Source of the DNA: Mauremys mutica
Lineage: Eukaryota > Chordata > Testudines > Geoemydidae
Direction: 5' to 3'
NCBI RefSeq assembly: GCF_020497125.1
Contig: NC_059089.1
Coordinates: 26,371,282-26,435,281 of the forward strand
DNA: 64,000 bases
Part shown: in pieces, positions 1 through 11,650 of the stretch
How the letters are laid out: every line of letters begins with the position of its first letter
Position numbering within the stretch: the first letter of the stretch is position 1
Translations under genes and position numbers: made by a program
The notes under the pieces: model-generated
Told to the model about the DNA's origin: nothing
Database searches by the model: none
Seen by the model: the letters and a program-made list of their open reading frames with translations, nothing else

Positions 1-370
1 AGGTAGGTGGTGTAGGATATTGCTTTTCTCATGTGATCCCTCCCGCATGGCTCTCTTGGTTCTATCACTGTTAATCTAAAGTGGCTAATTTGAAATGAAG
101 CTACCCTCCCCTGACACAGTCTCCCTATGACACTGAAATTAAATGTAGACTATAATTTGGCATTTGAGAAGTGAAAGGGATGGTAGCCCTAAGGGAAAAG
201 AGAACAGCTTGGATCTTTGTGTTAAATAGCTGTCTGCAAGCCTCAAACTGCTGGATGAGCTTTAGGGTAGGGAAGGCTGACTCCCTGCCCCTTATCCAAC
301 CCCGCCCTGGCCCCCTTACCATGCCGCTTACTCTCGCCTCCCCCCTCTCCCGGAGCCTCAGCACGCTACG

Positions 371-519
371 TCTAGGAGCGGCCCTGGACAGCGCTGCAGC
401 GGCGTGGCTCCACTGGACCGGAGCTTGGAGCCCCGCCCCCTTACCACGTGGCTCTGAGCGGGAGGAGCTCAGGCCCCGCCTGAGCCACGCCACTTTAGCT
501 CTGTCCAGGGCCGCTCCTG
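371..519. repeat. GC-rich inverted repeat
   Basis: TAGGAGCGGCCCTGGACAGC (371-390) is inverted at 498-519 (GTCCAGGGCCGCTCCTGGA), with GCGTGGCTC/GAGCCACGC-type pairing inside. The loop holds a CCCCGCCC box and a CACGTG. It may be the hairpin of a non-autonomous element. Confidence 0.55.
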
Positions 520-659
520 GATGCGACGCGCTGAGGCGTCGGGGGATGGGGGAAGGCGGAGGCGGGGGGGAGCCTCTGACATTCTCGTGGGGGCCTCTGT
601 GGGGCCCGGGGCAAATTGCCCCACTTCCCCCTCTCCCCAGGTGGCCCTGACTTCAAGTC

Positions 660-990
660 CACTGCCCTGAATCTGGGCAGCGGGTCCAGCTTGCCCTTCT
701 CTCTGGGCAATCAGGTGTGTGACTACAGCCTGTGTGAGCTTCAGTTGAGCTAGATCCAAAGCCAATAGCAGTGAGGCAGTGGCAGCGCAGGCAGCAGCAG
801 GGGCTGGACAGCCCCATCTGGGACCCTGGGACTTGACTCAAGGAGCTAGCCCATGCTGCCATGTGTGGTCCGTCAGCTTCACAGATCTCTTTGTTCAAGC
901 TAGCTAGATCGAAGCTAGCTCTGGTAAGTCTACACTTGCTGCAGAGCAGGTGGACCCTCAGAAAAAGCCTCATGAGGATTAAAATGTGTA
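660..990. other. Probable decayed Harbinger-like MITE
   Basis: GCTAGCTAGATCGAAGCTAGC and GTAAGTCTACACTTGCTG near 895-945 resemble Harbinger termini and the GCTAGCTCTG block at 7556-7566. No matching left end or target duplication was found. Confidence 0.3.
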
Positions 991-993
991 TAC

Positions 994-1726
994 GGTGACA
1001 AAGTTCCTCCTCTGCCTTGGTGGGTCCTGCGCTTATAGGCGGATTTGCTCGCCTCAGATTCACGGCAGACCTCAGTTTGGCCACTTTGCTAGTGGCTCAA
1101 ACCTGCCGTCCATTCAGCTAACCTCATTACTGGCCAGCATGGGGGAAATGGAGAACAATTCCCACAGTCTGTGTCCCACCTAGTGGGTCGGGAACAGGCC
1201 AGATCCCTTTCTAATTTAGACCTTCGCCTCTGGTGTTTCTCACAGATCAGGTCAACTCCTCTTGTGTCAGACTGGGAGTTGGGGAGATGGGGGGGGGGGG
1301 AGAGGAACCTGGGCCCACCCTCTACACCGGGTTCCAGCCCAGGGCCCTGTGGATAGCAGCTGTCTACAATGTTCCCTGTATCAGCTGCGTGACAGCTCCA
1401 ACTCCCTGGGCTACTTCCCCATGGCCTTCCCGAGCACCTTCTTTATCCTCAGTGCAGGATCTTCCTCCTGAAGCCTGATCACACTTGACCTCTTCACTTC
1501 TCCAGGAACACGCCTTCTCACTCCCGGCTCCTTGCACACACCCCTACTAACCGATGGGAGGTCCTTTTTAAACCAGGTGTCCTGATTAGCCTGCCTGCCA
1601 TAATTGGTTCTAGCAGGTTCCTGATTGCTCAGGGCAGCCCCTGCTCTGGTCACTCAGGGAACAGAAAATTGTTCATCCAGTGGCCAGTATATTTGCCTTC
1701 TACCCCACTGGTCTGGGTGTGTCACA
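994..1726 (-). mobile_element. LTR-like interspersed repeat, copy 1
   Basis: This 733-bp block is homologous, inverted, to 41530-42305. Both are bounded by GGTGACA and TGTCACA and flanked here by ATAC on both sides (990-993, 1727-1730). The strand is set from copy 2, where a TATA-like GCTTTAAAAAGG lies in the leading half. No coding sequence is shared. Length and a 4-bp duplication suit a solo LTR, but the ends are not TG...CA in the usual register, so a non-autonomous DNA element is possible. Confidence 0.6.
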
Positions 1727-1730
1727 ATAC

Positions 1731-4639
1731 TTTGTCATGTATGTAATATCACCTGCCGAGACTGCTGCAAGACACAAGAACACCACAGAGCAGCTGCAGC
1801 AGCATTTTGTAGGCAGAGAGTTTAGAGATGACAAGGACAGATGCTGACCTCTGCAGTCCATGCACACTCTCTCCAGTGGGACTTGTGTGCAGGGAGAGCA
1901 GCCATCATTTAGTCTTTAGCATTCTGAGACTCTGCAAAAGTCACGTTTATTATCTGTCACAGCGGGTGCAGTTCCTGGCCCTTGTGCAGAGGACCAGCCC
2001 AAGGCCCAGGCACCACTCACATCTCACTCAAGCCCTCCTACCTTCCAGTTCTGTGCATTCACCACTTGGCAATGCTCCTTTGTAAGCTTCTGGGCTTACT
2101 GTTAGCTGGGTGCAAACCCTCTCCTGAAACCCCAAATATGTTCTAAATGAAGTGGGTGGGTGGACTGGGAACTGATGCCATCCAGAGAAGGAAAAGATTG
2201 AGCTTCCATGGGAAGGCCTGACTTGTAATATAAACACATATATTTCCATTATTATATTTTTTGTTTTTTTCTTAAAAAGCCTTGCTCGTGTGTCCTATAT
2301 TTTCTGGGGTAGCCACTTGCGCAGCTTCTCTTCATCAAGGATCATTTAATTTGTTCTCAGATCATTGTCTACATTAATTGTCTTAAACAAGACTAACTTA
2401 ATTTCACTTTATTCCTTAGTGGCCTCAATAGGTTTTAATTACCTTTAGGTGGTTCCCTGTATAATCGCACATCAGCTTCATTAAAGATCACAATATGTTC
2501 ATCTAATAGGTTTCCCATTAAAATCCAATGGGTTCCCATCAAAATGAGTTATGGGAACTGACAGAAAACCCACTAAAACCCAATATCTTTAATTAAAGTA
2601 AATTAAACATTATCTGTGTCTATTACAGAGGACTCAGAACAAATGCCAAGATTTAAAAAATAATCTCACAAATCACTAAAACAGGAATTAGGGAGCGTCT
2701 GTAGGAAATAGGAAAGAGCCTTCACGTATTCCTCTGCTTCTATAGCTTTGTCCCGTTAGACACACAAGTCTAGCTGTCTTGACCTCATGGAGTGAATTCT
2801 AACTGAGACAGGGTGGCTGAATTCTGATGGAATTCACGATCCAAAGGTGACTGTGCAAGATGGAATCTGTAAGGGTGGAATTCACCCCAGTGCAAGAGGC
2901 CTAGGCACCAGGCAGGTCTCACTTTAGCCCTCCTCAGAATGGCCCCAAGCTGAAGATGTTAATATATTCAGTAGGTCTGATTCTCTACAGCCCTGCCCCT
3001 TATCTTGTCATTTCTGCAGCTGCACAGTGTCCTGTGCAGTGTGGGTGCAACATGCTACCCAGTCAGAATGGTCATATTGTGCATCGAGTTTGAACGAGTG
3101 TAAATCATCACACACGGGCCAGGGCAGCTGAGAATCAAATGTGCTGCCCTGACTGATGTCCTCGCCGTGGAGGTGTTCTACTGAGAGCACTGAATGCAAA
3201 GGTTCCCCCACTGGACAAAGCTGGGGGAGGGACTGTACTCCAGTGATAGACTGGAAAATGCTGGAGGAACTGGTGTGTGCTCTGAGCTCTGGCAACAGCA
3301 GACAGTGCTGGTGCGGCTGGGCCCTTTGCCTTGTGCAAACAGAACATAACCACGTGAGCCTGCCAACGCTGAGAGGGGCAGGAAAGAAGATAGCAAGAAA
3401 GCCCTACTTTTATTCAAATAAATCATTGCCTTTGCACTATAACAGAAAGCTGCTCTGTTTCCTCTGCTGAAATCCACTTCCCTCCTTGCTTGCTGCTGTA
3501 GTAGGCCACTCCCTTGCTTCCTGTTATCCCTTCAGAGTATGTGTTTCCCCTCTCAAGCAGACTGAGGAGTCCTTATCTCCCCCAGGTCCTCAGAAAGGAT
3601 CCAAGGGCTTGGTTTGGAAGTGGGTCACAGTGCCTGTGCCCTGAGGTAACCAGCTCACACAGGCCCCCATGGACAAAGGAACCCAGCAACCACCCATCTA
3701 ACCTGCTGGAGGGGAAGCATGATTGTGCAGGGGAGCGGGGACCGCACAGGCTCATCTTGAAGCAGAGGCGCCAAGGCTTGTACCTGAACGTGTTCCGATG
3801 TCCAGCACTCTGCAGCTGTGACACTGAAATAGCTTCTGACCACCTGGTTTTGGCTCTGTCTGCAGGGCAGAGGGATATGCATATCCATTAGTTGAACCTC
3901 TCCTCCATCTCATTTCACTTACCATCAGAGATGGGCTTAAACTAGAGTGCTGGGATCACAGATGCTCCAGTGTTATGGGGAGCAGGGCTCTGAATCTGGG
4001 ACTGAATCCTGCCCCTTGGCCCATATCTGCTGTCTCATGTCACATCCATTGGTAGCTAGTGCCACGTCTGCAGCAGGAGTGGGGCTAGCATAATGGTACC
4101 TTGGACACCTACTTTGCCCCTTCCCTCTGCAATTGGCTCCCCAAGCAGGGATGGTTCAGACATGGGTTCCATTGTATCCAAACTGTCTCATCTCTGCTGC
4201 CTTCCAACAGTTGCTTTGTTTTTACAATGGGAAGTGGAATGAGCATGTTGGTGTGTCTCCCTAGTATCTCACCCCCTGTTGCCAAGAGTCCTGCTCTGGT
4301 CCCTTTTATCTATCTCCAAAAAAAAAAAAAAAAGGCTGAGATGAAAAATCTCATAATTCTCTCTTCTAGACTCTCTCTCCTTCCATTCCAGGTTTGCACT
4401 GGGGAATTCCAGGTCTCGGGATCTTGCACCCCTCCTGGCTATAGCCTGAGTCAGGATAATGTGCCGTGCCTCACCTCACCTGTGTGCATTAGCCTGATTC
4501 CACTGCCCTTATATACTATGCAGCTAGTTTTTATGGGGTCTATAAATTGTTCAGTATAAATCTGCACAGTATATTCAGCAAAAGGCACAAATGAGAAACC
4601 CCAGGGCTGAGCTGGTAGGACGTGCTGTAGGTCGTGGTG
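1731..4639. other. Gene-free stretch, nothing recognised
   Basis: Only short frames in unrelated phases and an A-tract at 4318-4332. 2230-2640 is AT-rich. I recognise no exon, RNA gene or bounded repeat here. Confidence 0.5.
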
Positions 4640-4795
4640 GTGGAGGGCAGGACTGGAATAGAGGCATGATGGAGGCAGGGGTGCTGAAAGCCATTGAACC
4701 ACAGTGTAAATGCGGTGTGTGATGGAAGCTGTGCATTCAGTTGCTGCTATTACTTCAAGCCACGGTGCACTGTAGTTCCAGCGCCCCTGGGTGGA
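4640..4795 (+). mobile_element. Degraded copy of the GCTGGAAC MITE family
   Basis: GGGGTGCTGAAAGCCATTGAACCA, the following GTGTGATGGAAGCTG and the later CTTCAAGCC and AGTTCCAGCGCCCCTGGG parallel 52262-52396 and 62068-62195. A 20-30 bp insertion and many changes blur the ends, so the boundaries are approximate. Confidence 0.5.
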
Positions 4796-4799
4796 GGAG

Positions 4800-6099
4800 A
4801 GGACTGAGATGCATTATCAGAGCTGAGGGTGGGGGGAGAGCCTGTGCTATTCCTCACCCTCCTGCTTCCTCCATAATGAACGGTCCCATCTCTTTTGCTT
4901 TGTCCTTCCCTCCCTTTTTTCACCCACACTGCAATATCCCCCAGAGTCGTTCTCTGGAGCGACTCAGCCTTGCTCCTCTGCAGAGTGTGGGCTCCTTCCT
5001 TGATGCCTTGGTTCATGGCCCCCTCACCTCGAGCTCTGCTGCTCCCATCTGTGTCTTTATCTTCCTTGCCACTTCCAACTGCATTGTATCTTCTTGAGTC
5101 ATTTGTATGGGCTCTTAGGTCCCAGGAGGTAGACGCCTCCCCAGCCCACCCTACTACCCTTTGGTGATTTGACAATCCCATCCTAAATAAGGATGGCTCT
5201 GAGCTGGGAAGTGATGTCCCTGTTCCCCCTGATCCTATAAACAGCCTTCTGATTCCCAAGGCTGGAGAAGCCAGATCTGATAGATTAAGTGTGACTTTGA
5301 TTTGAGCCTGAGATGGAAAGTCCTCTACAACCTTTTAGGAAGCCGTGCTCAGCTGTGCACCAATGGCCTCTGCTCTGTTTGCTCCCATTGACTGCCTCTG
5401 CTGCTCCTGCTACAACAAGCAGGACCACGGGAGGGTAAGGGGAAAAATCAAACTTCTCTAAATTCCTGTAAGTGAAACTGTGACTCTTCATGGCAACTCC
5501 GCATTATTCCAAGCATGTTTGCTATTTTCTCTGTTCTTCCTTTCTTAGGATTCCTGCCACCTTCATTACTGAGCTGAATATCGCTAGGGCAGCATGACAA
5601 GAATCCAGAGAGGCACATTATTAGGGCAGCCTTGTTCATACTGCTGTACGTTAGCATTTCTGGGCTACATGGGTAGCAAATAGTGGCTTTTTAAAGTTAT
5701 GAGGATGGGGTGGGTGTGGGTGTAAAACATGTCATACATAATCACAAATTGTGGCCATTCAGGCAACCTCACCGGCGTGACTGTGCTACACAGCATGCCC
5801 TCTTGGAACTTTGTGGTCACAGCAGACAGAGCACGCAGATCGTCCTGCTCCAGAAGCACTGGTCCTTACCACATCAACTAGAGCAGAATTCCTGGGTACC
5901 TGATAGCAGTATAGGGCATATGCTTAATCAGTTTCGATTCCAATCAGTAGAGGGCGGTTGCAAAACTAACAAAGTAAGAAAAGATGGGATTTAGTTCTAG
6001 TATCACTAAAGGGTCTTTGCAAATGCAACATTTCTGCAGCAAATAGGCAGTGGGAGTTCTTAAAATTAGGTGGAAATGTCATACTCTGCAGATCTACTC
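4800..6099. other. Gene-free stretch, nothing recognised
   Basis: The longest frame (4750-5259, minus, 169 codons) has no known motif and skewed composition, and I do not call it a gene. Confidence 0.45.
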
Positions 6100-6390
6100 A
6101 CTGCATAGCAGGGCAGTTCTTGTGGTTAAGGCATTGTCTGGGGTTTCAGAAGATCTAGGTTCAGCTCCTGGCTTTGTCAGAATTTTTGTCACCTTACTCA
6201 AGTAGCGTAAGGCCAGATTTTCAAAAAACCTCAGCTCCCATTTAGATGCCCTAAATTAAGCTTTCTACGTGTCAGTTCCTCGTGCATGTCTAGTTTTGTT
6301 TGCAAGCCCTTCAGGGTAGGGTCTTTTTCTTTCTTGTCTCTGCAAAGTGCTAGGCAGGCTTTTGGGTGCTCACAAATAATGATAGTAAGG
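6100..6390 (+). mobile_element. tRNA-derived SINE
   Basis: Near the 5' end are a box A-like TGTGGTTAAGGC (6121-6132) and a box B GGTTCAGCTCC (6158-6168) at Pol III spacing. A body with GGCCAGATTTTCAAAAAACC follows, then a tail GCAAGCCCTTCAGGGTAGGG ... CAAATAATGATAG. The layout matches turtle-type tRNA-derived SINEs. The limits are approximate. Confidence 0.65.
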
Positions 6391-7296
6391 GGAATAATAT
6401 GACTGTCATACTGCAACACTGGGATTTACTGCCCACTAATACTTCAGGCAACTTTCTAAAGGTCCGTCTGTAACAAGGGGAGATGAAGAAAAGTTTTTCA
6501 GGGCAGAAAAGTGTTGTTAGCACCTCACAAATAAACTAAAACTCAGAAAATTAGCAAATCTTAATAGTCCCATTTGTGTATCTAGAAATGAAGTAACTTT
6601 AAGAAACTTTAAAAAAAATGTTCTTAACAATAATTAAATTATCATAGTTTTTTCTTTTTAGCTGCTGGTGGTAATTTAACATTTGACTTGGCTCGGCGTT
6701 GCAAATGTCTGTCTGACTTTAAAAATAACATAAAATTTAATTCTGGTCTCTGGCTCTTTTAAAGTAAAATAAAAGAATCCCCTCCTCCTCTCCCCACCAA
6801 CTTTTTATTTAGTGCTGCTGAAAGGTGCCAGACTGTCAGTCCTGGAGAGTAGGTACAGTCTGGTTGAGGACGGGGCAAACTTCCCCACACTTCCCTGCCA
6901 GTGCATCTCAACCCTGTTCTGGAGAGAACACCCCTAGGGGCAAGTACATTCCTAGTTTGCTGCTCTGTACAGTGACTATGGTCAGACAAAATAGACAGCT
7001 CTTAGGGCCTGCTCTGAAGCCCATTAAAGTCTAATAGAAAGGTAAAAAAGGATTTGGATGAGGCCTGTGGTATCAGTGCTATCAGTCCTTTCACTTCTCA
7101 TCTTAAGACAGGCCCTGCTTATTACTGTTCTCATGTGTCTGGCTTTAGTATGCTGAAGGCCCCAACCAATATCTTGGTCCATGTGCTAGCCAGCCACAGC
7201 ATGTACACAAACTAAGAGAGAGTCTCTGTTCTGGAAAATTTACAATCTAACAAGACAGCTCAGACGAAAGGAGGATGGGGAGCTGGGGCTCAGCTA

Positions 7297-7475
7297 GGGT
7301 GACCAGATGACAAGAACAAAATAGTGGGACACATGGGGGGGCAGGGCCCAAGCGGGGAAAAGAAAAAAGGCCAGAGCGCCGCTGAAGCGCGTGCGCACAC
7401 AAAAAGTTGGAGCACCGCGGGACAAACAACTGAATGTCGGGACAGTCACAATTTTGTCGGGACGTCTGGTCACCC
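7297..7475 (+). mobile_element. MITE with GGGTGACCAGA ends, copy 1
   Basis: The left end GGGTGACCAGATG is mirrored by CGTCTGGTCACCC at the right. TA precedes it (7295-7296); the right flank is TC, apparently mutated. The middle is GC-rich. Same termini as 53846-53963. Confidence 0.75.
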
Positions 7476-7879
7476 TCGGCTCAGCGATTTTTGAGGATAC
7501 GTCTATGCGGGGGGATGGAGCGGGGGAAGGCTGCTAGTTCAAGGAGTCATACCCATGCTAGCTCTGACTGAGCCAGTGCGCTAAAACTGGAGCGTAGCCG
7601 CCCGCAGCGGTAGGATGGGCTCGCTGCCCCAAGTGTGTGCGTAGCATCTCAAATGGGTCCATAGTGAGTGCAGCCAGCCCTTCCTGCGGCTTCCCTCCTG
7701 TTTGTAGTGCACTAGCTTAGTCAGAGCTAGCACAGGTCCAAACCCCCTTCCTTTAACATACAGATCGGGTTACTTCACTGGCGGGGTCCGTGTCCGTGGC
7801 TATTCCTATGAGCATTGAGTGTAATTGTCGGGGCACCCATAACTAACTGGAGGGATTGAAATTTAAATAAACCAGTGAG

Positions 7880-8003
7880 GTCAGGCCTGTGAGATGGGAG
7901 GGTCCCAGAGCTTGGGCTGCAGCCTGAGCCAGAACGTGGACACTGCAATTAAAGGGCCCCTGAGCCAGAACCCTTTTAATTGCAGTGGAGACACAGCCTA
8001 AGA
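7880..8003 (+). mobile_element. Partial Harbinger-like MITE
   Basis: It contains GGACACTGCAATTAAA and, inverted, TTTTAATTGCAGTGGAGAC (7936-7992), an internal hairpin, preceded by GGTCCCAGAGCTTGGGCTGC. The left half of such elements is missing. Confidence 0.45.
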
Positions 8004-10319
8004 AATGGCAGCAGTTAGAAGGAACAAAGGGTGGCTTTTGAATTACACAAGCTGAGCCCTGCCCCTGCCCCAGCTTCCTCCTCACTCCCTGCACTCTGCA
8101 TTGCCCCCTCCTCCACCCATCCCCACACTGCAGACATTTCAGACTAATTCCTGTTGCTTTGTCCTCCATTGGGTCACATTTTTGTTGACTGGCCACTTTT
8201 TCTTTTCACAAGTGCATATGCTTGGCTTTCTGTCCAATTCTGCCACTTTTTATTAACTCTAACAAAATTTTAGGCAAGCAAACACCCTCTTTGAAAATAC
8301 TTTGGGTAACTTAATATGATACTGTCTGAAAAATTCTGAAAACTTTCCAGCGCTTTGAGCAGAACACAGACTGTGGTAGTGTCAAAGAGAATTTTACAGT
8401 GCACGCAGCTGGGGTCTGCAGCTCCCATTACAGAGTCTGTCAGAGCAGAGCCATTCGCAGCCATGTTCTCCTCTTTATCATTGGCTGTCTGTTCATAAGG
8501 ATATTTGAATAGAAACAGGAGGAGAAACGGCTGCTGCTAAACTTCAAGATATGGGACAATGCATTGACATCATGCAATTGCTTGCACCAGTCTGTCTTTC
8601 TGCTAATCACCTCCTTATTCGAGCAAAATCTGTGCTGACCTGCCTGCATTATTTTGTGTGCTTAGCTTTGAAATGCTGTGGGTTAAGCAGCTAGCAATCA
8701 TGAAAGTAACGCTTGCCTTGTCACTTGCAAAAGGAGGCATAGGGCTGAAGAGGCAGATCAGCTGCTGTAAACCTGGGCCACTTCGTTGACTTCAGTGGAA
8801 CAATCCTGTTTTATACCAGCTGTGGATCTAACCCTGAATTTCACAGTAAGGCCAGAAAAGTGACTCAGAATGATCAGTTTCTGACCCGAGCTGTCTGCTC
8901 CCTCTGCACTGACTGTACTGCAAAGGACTAGGTTGATTTTATTTGTTTGTAACTCATGTTAGCCCTGTGGGGCACTAGAGATGCAGGGGAGCATGCTGGC
9001 CTCTCTTCTGCCTCACTTGACAGCTAAGATCCATGGTGACTCTCTGGCTGGTGATGTCGAAGGCAGACTAGCAGGACCGGCAGCAAGAAAGACCATCACT
9101 GCCTGTAAACAGGGTGAAGTTGGGCATGGAGTCGATAAGAGGGAAGAAAACTGAAACCCGCAATGCCATTCTTACAGAGCCGCTTTTCAGAGTAGAGCTC
9201 CTCCTCAGAGATTGTGCACTCCCCACCACTCAGGGCAGGGGTGTGCAGCTTGTTAGAGATGCAGAGCACCAGCTGTTCCATTGACTTTAACTGGAACTCA
9301 GCATTTCTGAAAATCAGGCCCTAATGTCTAGTGTAACCCACACAACCCTACAGGGCCGTGTCCTGCTCTGTGGGGAACTGCACGCACTCCAACATAGCTA
9401 AAACAAACCATTTTTATGTTAGCAGGAAAACTGCATTGTCAGGAGAGAACAAGGAAACAAACCAACATCTACAGTGCTGCAAAGCACCAAATAGCAGGGA
9501 GCTGAGGGCAGCAGGGGCTCGTGACAGCTAGTTCAGACACTTGACATCCCAATTATTTGCCTGGATGAAATAAACTGGAAAATTGGGGTGAGGGGGTGAA
9601 AATAGCCAAGTATTAGTTGAAATAAATAAAAGGGGAAACACACACCATGTTGAATTGTGGTGTAATACAATATCTATTGCCCAGGTGACCTGTATAGCAA
9701 ATTTACATCTCAGATGCAGAGTGCCCAGCCCTGGTCTGCTATGGAATCCTGAGCCACCTTGCATGCCAAGAGAACAGGCTGGAAGCCCAGATGTTGCTCA
9801 AGATAAGGCATAAAAATCCTTTGGTGGAAGAATGGACGAGTGTAGCTCTGACAAACAGTACATGAAAGATGAAAATTTTATCTTTATCAGTTGCTGGCAA
9901 GTTCCAGATTCTTCAGCTTTTCATAATTCATGGAAGTGCCAAGAACTGAGAGGAACAAAGGGTAGAAAAATTTCACTGATCCTGTAAACAATGAACTAGT
10001 TCAGAACATACATTGATAGCTTAGTTCAGAATGTATAGTGTGGAGCCCCTGGACACAGCCTGGGCAGGAAAGATCCTTTCCAAGGCCTGCCTCCTTTAGA
10101 CTTTTGAGGGAGAAAAGAGTATTTTCTATATTTTAAAGGGACAAATGGCACATGGGGGGTGAAGAATATAAGGCCAAATTGGTGAGACCTGTGGGGTTTT
10201 TTTTAAAAGTTGTATATAAAATATTCATGGCTGTATCTATGAAATATAATTAAAAATAATTTGTGCTTTAGAAAGCAGCTCACAACTTTCCCTCTTGTCC
10301 GAGCCCTATGCGCAAATGA
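8004..10319. other. Gene-free stretch before the decayed Harbinger
   Basis: It holds half of a short palindromic repeat (8780-8835) and CTGAAAATCAGGCCCTAATG near 9306, a phrase frequent at repeat ends. No gene was seen. Confidence 0.5.
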
Positions 10320-10779
10320 GGGTATGTCTACGCCGGCAGAGTTATGGCGCCGCTCAGAGAGCGCTGAAGGGAAACCACAGCTTTGTGTTCACACTATCAG
10401 CTGCCTGGACAATAGCGTGTTCACACATGCGGCACTTGCAGCGGTATTCGGAGTGGTGCACTCTGGGGAGCTATCCCACAGAGCATCTCTTCCTCTTCTG
10501 CTGCTAAGAGTTATGGGAAGGCAGAGGGGGTCACGGGTCCTCTCCCAATGCCTCGTGATGCTTTGCTTCGCATCCCAGCAATCCCTGTGCTTCTGTCTGC
10601 ATTTGGCGCCATCTTTCAATGGTTTGTGTACTAGGCGCTCTGCCTCTTCGGTCTGCAGGAATGGATCCCACACTGCTGAGTGGCAGTGGAATTATTCCTT
10701 AAACTACAAAAGCAAGAGGAGTTTGACATTGATCTCGCCACACGTAGTAGCTATGACACGAGATTGCTTGTGGCATTCA

Positions 10780-10868
10780 CGGAGGTGCTGATCACAGTGG
10801 AACGCCACTTTTGGGCTCTGGAAACAAGCACTGAGTGATGGGATCATATCGTCATGTACGTCTGGGAT
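10780..10868 (+). pseudogene. Remnant of Harbinger transposase N-terminus
   Basis: The sequence from about 10780 to 10868 parallels 15100-15195 of the intact transposase gene, including the codons around the Ala-Arg-Glu-Thr-Ser-Thr-Glu stretch. A TGA replaces the Trp codon after the Thr-Glu (10835-10840). After GTCTGGGAT the similarity stops and Myb-like exon 2 sequence begins, so the helix-turn-helix and the whole DDE core are deleted. Confidence 0.7.
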
Positions 10869-10884
10869 ACTAGTAGTGCCTGGA

Positions 10885-11090
10885 GCATGTCCACTTGGCA
10901 CTCCATGACTTTTAAGAGCCACTCTGTGGATTCGTTCTGGTGCGCCGTGTTCTCCTTTCGGTCCCTCTTCTCACTGTCCCACCACTCCTTCAATTCTTGT
11001 TTTTTGGCCACAGAGTGCATCATGGCAGCACGTAGAAAGTCCTCTTCAGTTCTTCGTGGCTGCTTTCTAATTCTGTTCAGCCGGCGATAA
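10885..11090 (-). pseudogene. Myb-like exon 2 remnant
   Basis: On the - strand this encodes a basic segment resembling the NDWREKE region of the intact exon 2 (reverse strand of the stretch around ACTGTCCCACCACTCC). It is truncated at its 3' side by the deletion that removed the transposase. Confidence 0.55.
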
Positions 11091-11251
11091 CAAACAGGGA
11101 GGCTGGGCTCCCAAGGTCATCTCTGTGGAGCCAAATGCAACATTTTGTGTAAGCAGTATTGTTTGCAACATACAGTGATTTAAAACACAGCCACTGTTCA
11201 CATACCTGTCACTGCCTGGGGTTAGCCAGTTAAACACACATGACCCCCAAA

Positions 11252-11650
11252 ATGGCGAGTAACCGCAGGGGCAGGGGAAATCAGTGTTCCAGGACTGTAC
11301 TGTACACGGGGCACATGGCTCTTGGGGAGAGCTAGCACTGGGGGGGGGCTTATAATCATTACTGTCCATATATTTCCCACAGGCTGGGTTCATTATGGAA
11401 GAAATCTTGCTGCTGAAGGTAAGCATGAAAGCAAGGGAGGGTCTTCTCCAACTGGCCCTTATGCAGCTCACCTGTGTGCAGCAATGGTCTCTTCCCACCC
11501 CTCCACCCATGCTCAGTGAGGGCAGAGTGCCACCGGAAAGTGTTTCTTAATGGGGCAAGAAACAAAGCAGCTCTGCCAAGGAGCCTGCGGCAGCGGATTG
11601 CCCAGTATCTCCATGAGCGTTTCATGGAGATCTGAGGCAGATTACCACGA
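11252..11650 (+). pseudogene. Broken homologue of the nested small Harbinger gene
   Basis: An ATG at 11252-11254 is followed by GCGAGTAAC, one base from the GTGAGTGAG donor of the intact copy. The acceptor TATTTCCCACAG ends at 11382, and ATG joins GCTGGG in frame. The translated start (EEILLLKVSMKAREGLLQL) parallels EDVSLLRVTREQRGALLEQ of the intact gene. After a stop near 11548, another frame recovers ALP-LR-RIA-L-ERFMEI and, after a 2-base deletion, EADYHEV-SINTLF, matching the intact C-terminus. The breaks show this copy is dead. The conserved amino-acid pattern across two diverged families argues that the gene was once coding. Confidence 0.6.

Noticed and set aside
171..650. 159-codon plus frame in the GC-rich hairpin region
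   Set aside because: Overlaps other frames of similar length and spans an inverted repeat; GC-rich DNA has few stops.
1233..1478. Frame shared with 41849-42073 as a conserved protein
   Set aside because: Similarity covers the whole 733-776 bp repeat, including clear non-coding parts, so the shared peptide is a by-product.
4318..4332. A-tract as the tail of a processed pseudogene
   Set aside because: Upstream sequence shows no spliced coding similarity or target duplication.
4750..5259. 169-codon minus frame
   Set aside because: No domain, no splice context and no codon pattern I can support; length is within what chance allows in 64 kb with moderate GC.
6121..6168. Functional tRNA gene
   Set aside because: Box A and B are present, but the cloverleaf arms do not pair and a SINE body and tail follow.
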